A DNA stretch of 64,000 bases from the NCBI RefSeq assembly GCF_905171765.1, contig NC_053390.1, forward strand, positions 213,533,359 through 213,597,358, in the 5' to 3' direction. Below the pieces are notes generated by a model. It was not told the DNA's origin, did not search any database, and saw nothing but the letters and a program-made list of their open reading frames with translations. This DNA comes from Bufo bufo (lineage: Eukaryota; Chordata; Amphibia; Anura; Bufonidae). This document shows positions 32,830 to 43,300 of this stretch, in pieces. Positions within the stretch are counted from its first letter, which is position 1. The number at the start of each line of letters is the position of its first letter. Position numbers and translations under genes: made by a program.

Positions 32830-33061
32830 ATAAGGGTGGGGTCACACACAGCTTTTTGTGTCAGTTTTTGAGCCAAATCCAGAAGTGGGTCAGGAAGGAA
32901 TGAGAAATATGAAGAAATTCTTCCTGCTGGATTCACCCAAAAAAACAAAAAACAGTATCAAAAACTGACAAAGTGCTGTCTGAACCAACCCTAGGGCTAG
33001 TGTCACACATGCAGTTTTTGATGCAGTTTTCTGAGCCAAAGCCAGAAGTGAATCCACAAAG

Positions 33062-33186
<125 letters not shown>

Positions 33187-33200
33187 ATATCTATCATCAA

Positions 33201-33496
33201 GGGCTCATGCACACGGCTGTTCCGTGCATTGGAGACCACAGTTTGCGATCCTAAATGCACGGGCAACATTCGTGTGGATTCCACAGACGTAGCCAGACCT
33301 CGTTCAAGTTGTGATCCGTCTGCACCGCAAAACATGTTCTATTTTTTGCGGTGTGGAGGCACGGACAGAAACTACACTAAAGCACTCAGTAGTGCTTCCG
33401 TGCCTCCATTCTGCACGACCTTCCAGATAGCGGACCCATTCAAGTGAATAGGTCCGCATCTGTGATGCGGAGTGAACATGGCCGATGCATGAGCCC
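33201..33496. mobile_element. TGCACAC-type foldback
   Basis: Ends GGGCTCATGCACACGGCTG and GCCGATGCATGAGCCC; flanks CAA and TAA. Directly abuts the next foldback. Confidence 0.78.
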
Positions 33497-33505
33497 TAAG
33501 ACTAA

Positions 33506-34381
33506 GGCCCCTTTCACATGCAAGAGTTTTCCGCGCGGGTGCAATGCGCGAGGTGAACGCATTGCACCCGCACTGAATCCGCACCCATTCATTTCTATGG
33601 GGCTGTGCACATGAGCGGTGATTTTCACGCATCACTTGTGCGTTGCGTGAAAATCACAGCATGCTCTATGTTGTGCGTTTTTCTCGCAACGCAGGCCCCA
33701 TAGAAGTGAATGGGGCTGCGTGAAAAATCGCAAGTGCGGATGCGGTGCGAATTTCACTCATGGTTGCTATGTGACAATCGGGATGGGGACCCGATCTTTA
33801 TTATTTTCTCTTATAACATGGTTATAAGGGAAAATAATAGCATTCTTAATACAGAATGCTAAGTAAATTAGGGATGAAGGGATTAAAAAAATAATAATAA
33901 TTAAACTCACCTGATCAACTTGTTCGCGCAGCCTGGCTTCTCGTCTTTGAGGACCTGGTAGAAAAGGACCTTTGGTGACGTCACTGCGCTCATCACATGA
34001 TCCATCACCATGGGGATGGACCATGTGATTAGCGCAGTGACGTCAAAGGTCCTTTTCTCCCAGGTCCTCAAAGAAGAAGAAAGAAGAGAAGTCGGGCGGC
34101 GCGAACAAGTGGATGAGGTGAGTTTAAATTTTATTTTTTTAACCCCTTTACCCCTATTATTACTTCGCATTCTGTATTAAGAATGCCATTTTCTCTTATA
34201 ACCAGGTCATAAGGGAAAATAATAAAATTTACACAACAATGATCCCAAACTTCTGTGAAGAAGTTCGGGTCTGGGTACCAAACATGCCGATTTTTTACTC
34301 GCACGGAAAAATCGTGCATTTTCCCACGACACACCCACATCCTATCCGGCCCTCACACACGACGCCCGTGTGAAAGAGGCC
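33506..34381. mobile_element. large TTCACAC foldback with inner palindrome
   Basis: Ends GGCCCCTTTCACATGC and CGTGTGAAAGAGGCC, exact TAA on both sides (33503-33505, 34382-34384). The central 33,790-34,230 is a separate palindrome. It has ATTATTTTCTCTTATAACA arms near its ends, GGACCTTTGGTGACGTCACT in the middle, and two TGACGTCA octamers (33976-33983, 34038-34045). The sister copy is at 43,170-44,233. Confidence 0.86.
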
Positions 34382-34384
34382 TAA

Positions 34385-35388
34385 GACTTCTCTGCTCTGA
34401 TATATACTCCTATATATGGCTCAAAAAACAGCATGTGCTATTCCAGCCCTATAAAAGTTTATGAAGTGAAGATGAAAGTTATTGTTTTACTTGTACGTTG
34501 TATCACATGCTCAATCTTAACAGTAAGCTAGGTCTAACTGCACTACATTACAGTAATATGATAGCCCATGCATTCTGAACTCTTCAGACAACTATAAAAG
34601 CATATTCTAATAAAGTCCAACTATGCCTGATTAACTGTCAGAATTCTTGTAACAGGGTATTAATGGGGCGGCCGAATGGATCTTTCCATGGTTGCATAGA
34701 AGAGAATGAAGATAGCTGGCATACGTGTGGTCACCTCTCTATTCATTCCCCACATCAGCTGTCTCACCAGCAGGACAAGGGTCAGGAGACATTCTGGAGA
34801 TCTTTTAGATAAGCCAGGAACATCTCTCTCAGATTGGAATACCCCTAACAGCAGGAAGGACTGTATTTAACATGTATAGGAGGGGGAAGGGGGGGGGGAA
34901 TTTATCAAAACCAGTACAAGGATGATGTAAAAAGAGTTGCCCATAGCAAACCATAAGTTTCCAGATTTGATTTTTTACAAGTCCTTACAAAAATGAAAAA
35001 AATAAAAAAAATTTAAAAAAGTGATTGTTGTGGGCAATTCATCCAGTTTACCTTTACACCAGTAATCATAAATGTTCCCCACGGCACTTTAATAGAAGTA
35101 CATTTTACAATATAAGTCCATCTAAGTTTCTAAAATATGCAATGACTATTCTGTAATTATCATCCATATTATATATTCATATAGGTTACTGTTAATACTA
35201 AGTTGTTACCTTGCCACCTTAGCCGCCATAGTAGGCCAGTCTGGCTCTGCCGCTGTGGGCATCAGCCTGAGGTTATGGACTTGTCCATTCATGGTGGTAC
35301 ACTGCTGAAGAACCATGGAGTAAGAGCAGGGAAGAAGAAACACAGCTTTCCGGTTCTACCAGTCTGTCGTTTTCTGTCACCTGCAGTG

Positions 35389-35389
<1 letters not shown>
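34385..35389. other. no gene recognised
   Basis: Mostly unique-looking sequence without foldback ends. A G-rich run near 34,880 and A-rich tracts near 35,000. The frame at 35,203-35,475 crosses the poly(C) tract and has no conserved motif. Confidence 0.45.

Positions 35390-35423
<34 letters not shown>
35390..35423. repeat. poly(C) run, 34 bases
   Basis: Unusually long uninterrupted C tract. It could be collapsed or extended by assembly. Confidence 0.93.
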
Positions 35424-35424
<1 letters not shown>

Positions 35425-37559
35425 ATCCTTCTCCAGCTATGCTGTGACACACGCTCCGCCTGCACCGCCGGATAGTAAATGACTCATTGCTCTGGTTTCA
35501 TAACATCACAAATCCAGAGCAGGAAGGACAAAACAGAAAAATACACAGCGGCCGTGCTCTTATCCCAAAACAGCTCAAGCTTCAGCCCCAAACTAAGACA
35601 GGGTTCCCAGATCCCAGCAAGACACCAAGAAATCATACCACAGCAGTATTTTGTCCGGCAGAAACCGTAATGGAAACCTAAAGGCCTATTATAGTCAACG
35701 CCGGGGTCTGTCGGTTGCAGCTTCTGTGGTATATGCCAGATCCAGCCCTTCAGTTTTTACACTGGAACAGAATGACCCCACCTCACCCACAGATCATTTA
35801 ATAATGGCAGCCGAACGTAATAACTTCTTGCCACAAGAGGTAAGTAGCGCTGTCACCAACAGCCACAGGCTCCAGTGTGCAGGATATTTCCAATGATGCC
35901 CTAAAAAAAAAAAACAACCTTGGTGACATCACAACCAGGGTTTCCTCCAAGACGACACAATCTCCTTCCTACTGAAAACAGCAACAATGCAAACAACTTA
36001 GCTAAACACATGGCATGTGGCCATACGATGTGAGCCCGACTTATACTATTTATTGTAACATACAACCACGTTAAAGCAAACCTTGGTCTGGAGCAGAGAA
36101 TGTAAAGTCACAGTATGGTTCTTGTGTGGCCTACAGAAAAACTAAAAATACCCAAGAAAGAAAAGACTTGGTGCAGTCATACAGGACAAACCGGCAGAGG
36201 CCTTTAAGGGTTAACATCCACTGCTGTCATGTCAGCCGCCTGATAACTACTATCATTATAAAATGCAGGCAGATAAAGCCTAGGACTGCCATGTCACAAG
36301 GATTTCTAGGATGGTTAGGTCAGCGAAGAATTACCTTAACGTAAAGGGGTTGCCCGGACTTCCATATTTAGCACCACAAGAACTGAGCTGTACAATGCTC
36401 TTATGGCCATATCTGTTAGCCCACATTCACACAAGTATTTTGTTACACCAAAAGCAGGAACGGGTCCACAAAACAGAAAAGATGCAGATCTGGTCTTGTC
36501 AAGATCTTGGATTAAAGCAAAATACTAACCAAAATAAGCAAATGTTAACGTGGCCCTAAAACGTATTCAAACACAGATCCATCTGCTGCACCCAGGTATC
36601 GAGAAGAATCCTTCATTGGGCACACACTAAACTAGTAATTCCGTTCTAGCCAGAATCTTTCTACTGCTTTGTTGGCTTTACTCCCCTTTATGACAAGACT
36701 CATACGCAGCCCGTGCAGTACTGTCCTTGAGGCAGTAAACGGCTTAATCTGGGCAGGCACAGCTGGTGAACTAATCTTCTAGTGCCTTCCACGCCCTGGC
36801 ATAACATGCGGGCTAATGCCATTAACTCTGCTACATGTAAAGCCATTCACAACTAATGACGCAGGCGAAGAGCGAGGTGTATAGGACTGTACGTGTGCTG
36901 GAAAGAACCATATGGGTTAACGAGCCGTGTCCAGCATACGATCTGTCTAGCAAGCACAATACTCGCCTCCCTTTGTCAGCAGCATGGCCTAGCTCTGACT
37001 CAGCAAGCCAGGCGCTCACAACCTACAGTATCAGTACACAATGCTGCCCACAACATGGCCTGCTACATTGTAACGCTGCAAACCGTTCTCACCCACAAGT
37101 CGCCGCTGCCAGGGGTGGGATGCCACGGCAGAGGGAAACTGGATACAGGCAAGAATCTAGACCACTACACCACGGATGAAACTCAACACGAATGCATCGG
37201 GGACCGTGGAGTGGATCTATTCTAGGCACAGAGAGTGTCGATAGGGACTGTGAACACTGCCAGTGCTTACTCCATGGGGCCACTCCCTTCTCCTACTGAA
37301 GGACAAAAGCATGTACTTACCCGAAAACCCAAGCCTGGTGTCCTTATGTCTTACACCAGTTCTAGCTCTTACAAGAACCTCACGACCCCCCAAAAATAGA
37401 AAGACAACCAGGAAAAAAGGGGAATTTTCCAAGTGTAATGAATTGCCTCCTGAAAGCAGTATCTAGAAGTCACTGCCGACCAAGAAAGCATTACATTCTC
37501 TGGTCCCATCATTAAAATCAAACGTAACCACTGGATAAGGCACACATATCAGGTTTGGA
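35424..37559. other. no gene recognised; single-copy-like sequence
   Basis: About 2.1 kb with no inverted ends, tandem arrays or transposon motifs, unlike its surroundings. Short frames occur but none shows a domain or a convincing exon with splice sites. It could be upstream regulatory sequence or an intron of a neighbouring gene; nothing decides this. Confidence 0.4.
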
Positions 37560-38735
37560 TAGAGATGAGATATGGAAGTATTGCACAATACAATCAAATG
37601 TAACCTGATTGTAAGGCGAGCTATAGATACACGTATATGGAAGTATAGCACAATACAATCAAATGTAACGATTGTAAGGCGAGCTATAGATACATATATA
37701 TATGGAAGTATAGCACAATACAATCAAATGTAACCACCGATTGTAAGGCGAGCTATAGATACATATATATGGAAGTATAGCACAATACAATCAAATGTAA
37801 CCTGATTGTAAGGCGAGCTATAGATACATATATATGGAAGTATAGCACAATACAATCAAATGTAACCGATTGTAAGGCGAGCTATAGATACACGTATATG
37901 GAAGTATAGCACAATACAATCAAATGTAACCACCGATTGTAAGGCGAGCTATAGATACATATATATGGAAGTATAGCACAATACAATCAAATGTAACCAC
38001 CGATTGTAGGGCGAGCTATAGATACATATATATGGAAGTATAGCACAATACAATCAAATGTAACTACCGATTGTAAGGCGAGCTATAGATACATATATAT
38101 GGAAGTATAGCACAATACAATCAAATGTAACTACCGATTGTAAGGCGAGCTATAGATACATATATATGGAAGTATAGCACAATACAAATGTAACCACCGA
38201 TTGTAAGGCGAGCTATAGATACATATATATGGAAGTATAGCACAATACAATCAAATGTAACGATTGTAAGGCGAGCTATAGATACACGTATATGGAAGTA
38301 TAGCACAATACAATCAAATATAACCACCGATTGTAAGGCGAGCTATAGATACATATATATGGAAGTATAGCACAATACAATCAAATGTAACTACCGATTG
38401 TAAGGCGAGCTATAGATACATATATATGGAAGTATAGCACAATACAATCAAATGTAACCACCGATTGTAGGGCGAGCTATAGATACATATATATGGAAGT
38501 ATAGCACAATACAATCAAATGTAACCACCGATTGTAGGGCGAGCTATAGATACATATATATGGAAGTATAGCACAATACAATCAAATGTAACCACCGATT
38601 GTAGGGCGAGCTATAGATACATATATATGGAAGTATAGCACAATACAATCAAATGTAACCTGATTGTAAGGCGAGCTATAGATACACGTATATCAGCTGT
38701 GGATAGAGATGACATATATGTAAGTATAGCATAAA
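37560..38735. repeat. 67-bp minisatellite, about 17 copies
   Basis: Unit contains GATTGTAAGGCGAGCTATAG, ATACATATATATGGAAG and TATAGCACAATACAATCAAA. GCGAGCTATAG recurs 17 times at spacings of about 62-69 bp. Variants differ in the linker (ACGATTG, ACCACCGATTG, ACCTGATTG) and in CACGTATATG versus CATATATATG. The array is bordered on both sides by GGATAGAGATGA-type sequence. It ends about 1.6 kb before the SETD1B start codon. Confidence 0.97.
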
Positions 38736-39149
38736 AGCAAACTACACATAGCAACTGGAATGCTTTTACACTGGCAAAAACAAGGATGGTTGCAGATTAC
38801 CTTACCAGTTGGCACCTAGAGATGAATATAAAGCTACTGTTCACAAATCATCTGAAAATTAGAAAAAAATTAAAAAGTAAATTGCTAATTTATTGTTCAT
38901 CAGCAGAGACAGCAGGCAGTCTCCAAATCTAAAAAAAAAGGAAGGCATTGCTTTACTGAATTCAGACTTAGGGTGTGCCATGACCTAGATGTGACCAAGA
39001 TGGATTCCATGTCACAGGGAGATAATCCAGACATGCTGTGCTATTTCTACATTTAGTCCTCCTTCTTCATACAGAATCCTGTACAGTGGGGAACATAGAG
39101 AAACACACACACACAGCTGAGTCCAGAGCCTGCACACACAAGCTGGCCA
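38736..39149. other. no gene recognised
   Basis: Sequence between the minisatellite and the CpG-rich promoter region. A (CA)n-like AACACACACACACAGC lies at about 39,100. Confidence 0.45.
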
Positions 39150-40310
39150 TGTCACTCCCTGGCAGGATAATGGCCGCCGCTCTGTTGGCCTCTCCTCGCT
39201 TGTCTGAGGGAGGATGGCGTGTGGGGCGCTGTAATCACTCACAGGCAGCCGCGCGCTGATTGGCTGCCGCCTCAGGAGAGTCTCTCCGCCAGCCCGTGAC
39301 GTCACTGTGGCCCGGCTCCAAGCGGGGGACACCCTGCTCTCCCCCCTCCTCCTCCTCCTCCTCGTCGTCTTCTAATGGACGAAGCGTTTACCTATACGAT
39401 AATGAAGCGCTGTGCTGCTGGCGCACAGGAACGTGACTGTGGTGTAGCGGGAGACCCATTTACCTCACACACGGCGACATTGTGTGAATGAGCGGCCAGT
39501 GAGGGACGCGTGCCGGCCGCCTTTCGTTAACGTACAAAATGGAAGCCGCTTTGTGACTGGCGGAAAAAAAGCGAAAACCTCAGTAACAACATGGGAGGGA
39601 CATGGATATCGCCATATCTCCGTCACAAGAGCCATTAGCACGGTACACACCAGCGTCCCCGTGTTGTCACCCTTCCCCCCACAAGAGCAGAGCCCCAACC
39701 AGGTCCATCTTGTCTGGCGACTGTTTAGAACCGCCATGTAAATCTAGCGCGCAGATTCCACACACATTTATCTCCTCCTCCCTAACACACAACCATTAGC
39801 CTCTTATAACGAGACTCGACGACGTCCCGAACGGTTTACCCTTTGTAGTCTGACGAATAAAATCCTGGCTAACTAAGCGAGAGAACGGTGGCCGGTTATA
39901 GAGCTAGAATTAATATAGGCATTTCTACAATGCACGGGCCGCGTTCCCCATGCCCGTGTTTATGAATAATAGGAAATTTAACCCTTGGGGTCGGCCTTGT
40001 GGCGAAAGTGCGGGCGGGAAGAGGCAGGCGGCTGCGAGCACTACTGGCTGGCTGGGGACAGAGAAGGGAGGCGGAGGATAGGGAGGCCGCGGTGCATTGT
40101 GGGCTGCCCCAGAGCGAGCTGAAGCTGCTCACACACACAATATGTGTTGGCTCGCCAAAAAGGAGCAGGCAGGGTGCCCTCCACAGCATGTCATGTAACC
40201 GAGGAAGGGGCCTGTGAAGCGGCTTGGCCTTTGCTGCGGGGCGAGGAGACGACCCTGTGTGCAGGGGAGCAGGGCTTTTGGGGGGGTGGGGGTGGGAAAG
40301 GCGGGCAGGC
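39150..40310 (+). promoter_or_regulatory. setd1b: CpG-island promoter region and 5' UTR of SETD1B
   Basis: CpG-rich sequence unlike the AT-rich flanks, lacking an obvious TATA box and running into the first coding exon. It includes a (CCT)n pyrimidine tract followed by CGTCGTC (about 39,344-39,373), a perfect CRE (39,297-39,304) and a GCCATGTAAATC block near 39,732. The transcription start is not determinable from sequence. An in-frame TGA at 40,215-40,217 lies upstream of the chosen ATG with no ATG between, supporting that start. Confidence 0.75.
39297..39304. promoter_or_regulatory. CRE-like octamer TGACGTCA
   Basis: Perfect palindromic consensus for CREB/ATF factors in the CpG-rich region about 1 kb before the start codon. 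Sequence match only. Confidence 0.5.
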
Positions 40311-40383
40311 ATGTCTTTCAAGGAGGCCAAGCCTGGGGAGAGAAGCAGAAATCCCGAAGACCATGTCAGAAAGCAGACTGCAA
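40311..40383 (+). CDS. setd1b: SETD1B coding exon 1
   Basis: [20 protein letters not shown] then KQTA, ending in phase 1 at a CAA|GTGAGA donor. Splicing to 40509 completes a Ser codon and keeps the frame into the conserved region. The start at 40311 is preferred to the ATG at 40523 (which would be residue 30) because the exon-exon frame is preserved, an in-frame stop precedes it, and the peptide resembles frog Setd1b N-termini as recalled. It needs transcript support. Confidence 0.78.
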
Positions 40384-43300
40384 GTGAGACGGGAGCCTTT
40401 GATTGTTTGGATCGGGCATGCTGGCTCGGAGGGGCTGTGGATGCCTCGTCTGCGCCGCTTCCCCCCACACCACTCCACTCATGTCTTCTTCTTGTTTCTG
40501 GCTTACAGGCTGCATCAACGGCATGGAGGCGGGCAACCCAGCCGGCCCCTCTGGCGAGAAGAAGAGTCACCACTGGAAGAGTTACAAGCTGATCATCGAC
40601 CCTGCCCTGAGGAAGGGGCAACACAAGCTGTACCGCTACGATGGACTGCACTTCAGCATGCCTGTATGTGCCCGCTGTCATGTGTGGTCCTCAGTGCATG
40701 CCATCCCTGGCTCCATCATCATCATCCTCCTAAACTTCTTGCCTTTTGTGTTTGCAGAACCCAGGTGTCCCCCCAGTGGACTGCGTCCGAGACCCCCGGA
40801 TCGGCAGGATATGGACCAAAAACAAGGAGGTCGATCTGCCTGTGCCCAAGCTGAAGGTACTGCGGCTATAGATAGATGTGTGTGGTGTAGTGGGCAGTAA
40901 AGTTGCCGGTCGCTGCTGCATGTATTGATTGCGACTTCTGCCTGATCTGACGATCTCTCGCCTGCAGATCGACGAGTTCTACGTCGGCCCCGTGCCTCCC
41001 AAGCAAGTGACTTTTGCGAAACTGAACGACAATATTCGGGAGAACTTTCTTGGCGACATGTGCAAGAAGTACGGGGAGGTGGAGGAAGTGGAGATCCTGT
41101 ACAACCCCAAGAACAAGAAGCACCTGGGCATTGCCAAAGTTATATTTGCCACTGTGACAGGCGCCAGGGATGCGGTGAAGCATCTGCACAACACCACCGT
41201 CATGGGCAACCTGATCCACGTGGAGCTGGACACTAAAGGTAAGTGCTTCCCTGCCGGGGGATCGTCCTATCCCACTGACAGTTGTGTCCCCTGCGAGTCA
41301 CGTGTGCCAGTGTTGTCTGTTGCTAGGAGACTGCAGTGCCGGCTGTCTGTCAGCACGCTCTGCTCTCTTACTGAAGTTTTACTGTACAGCCCGGCATGGT
41401 GTGTGTGCTGCAGGGAGATCTCACCCCTTGGTGCTTGTGGCTTTGCATACAGACATTTATAAATTAGTGACAGGCTAGAAAATGCAAATACAGGCTGGAT
41501 GTTGTTACAGTGCAGAATCATGGCCATAGTAATACCGCCTGACAGCTATCATACATCTGCTACACCAGATCACCAGCCAAGTAGCATACTGCTGACTTAT
41601 TTAAAAAAATAAATGTATTTAATGTTTTTCTTTTGATTTCCGTTATTACATTTCCATATAGCAGCCGTCCCATACATGATCATCATGCCTCTGGGACAGG
41701 GGTCAGCCCCCCCCCCTAGCTGTTGTGAAACTACAACCCCTAGCGTGCACATTTGCTTGGCTCTTTTCAGAACTCCCACAGAAGTGAATGGAGCATGCTG
41801 AGAGCTGTAGTTTCACAACCGCTGAGGAGGCTGACCCCTGATCTCTGCAGCGGATTAGGATTCATGTTTTATGTTTTCCATAGGATGACTATGAAATTCT
41901 TCTAAGTGTTCCGATTGTGTTTTCACTGCAGAGACGTGTATTTTAGGCTAGGCCCCGGCGTGGATGTAGTTGTGCAGTCCTTTCTGCATTGCTTGTCACA
42001 CCGCAGTGTTATGTCTTACTGTTGTCAGAGGTAATATATAGTCCATGATGTTAGGCCTGTTTCACACTTCTGTTGTTTTTTTCCGTTATTGAGATCCGGC
42101 AGCGAATCTCAATACTGGAAAAATGTTTAGTCCTCATGCATTCTGAATGGAAAGAGATCCGTTCAGGATGTCTTCCGTTCCGTCAGCATTCCGTTTTGTG
42201 TCCGGTCATAAAAACGGGAAAAAAAACCTGCATCTGGCACTGAAAACAATGTAAGGCAATGGTGACAGATCCGTCACCTGTTGACTTTGTGTATTTAGTG
42301 ACAGATCCGTATTTTTTTCCGCCTTGATTTCACACAACAACATCCTAACGGAACAGATGCATCCTGATGTGCAAAATCAAAACGGATCCTTTTAATTCCG
42401 ATATTGAGATCCTCTGCCGGATCTCAAAACCCGAATTAACAACGCAAGTGTGAAACAGGCCTTACACGGGTACAAAACTCCATTAGGCTTAAAGGGAACC
42501 TGTCTGCCCCAAAATGGATCATAAACCGCCAGCAGTACCTTAAAGCTGTTAACATCCGGCTTCTAATGATGTTCTTGTGTAAGATGTCTGAGACGCATGA
42601 TCGCTGTAAAACAACTTTTATTCCCCCACAGGTCGTATGCAAATGAGGCTTCCTTACTTCGAGTCTAGTTAAGCATGCCCCCTAACCGTCCCCTCTTTTG
42701 TTAGATTGACAGCCTGCAGCGCGCCCCCGGGATGGCACAAGTCTCGCGCATGCGCAGTGCGCTGCTGAAACCCAGCTAACAGCGGCAGCCAGAGACAGGA
42801 TCGCGCCTTACCAAGGAGCGCACCGCGCATGCGCGAAACCTATGCGATCCCGGCCACACTGCAGGCTGTCAATCTAACAAAAGAGGGGACGGTTAGGGGG
42901 CGTGCTTACCTAGACTCGAAGTAAGGAAGCCTCATTTGCATACGACCTGTGGGGGAATAAAAGTTGTTTTGCAGCGATCATGGGGGTGTGCTTACCTTAA
43001 CTCGAAGCAAGGAAGCTCACGCTTCTCTGGTCAAGCATGTAAGATATGACTCTTTTCTGTTAATTAGCATAAAAGGTGGGAAAGCGTTATAGGGCGATAA
43101 AATAGGACAAGTTAGTCCTGAGAAGATTATGGATCGATCGCTGGGAACTATCAGGGTAAACAAGCATTAGGCCTCTTTCACACGGGCGTCCCGGATTTGC
43201 TCCGGATGCGTCGCGTGTGCATTGCGGGAAAACCGTGTGAGTAAGCACGCAATTGCAATCAGTTTTGACTGCGATTGCGTTCCGATGTTAAGTTTTTTTC

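Noticed and set aside
37560..38735. CRISPR-like array
   Set aside because: The repeats are contiguous 67-bp units without unique spacers, in a vertebrate genome with no cas genes.
40224..40592. 122-residue frame through SETD1B exon 1 and its intron
   Set aside because: It has only a TTG at 40224, and continuing past 40383 reads intron; the spliced form explains the conserved protein.
39896..40681. 261-residue minus-strand frame overlapping the SETD1B promoter and exon 2
   Set aside because: It lies antisense to conserved SETD1B coding sequence in GC-rich DNA where stops are rare, and has no recognisable domain.
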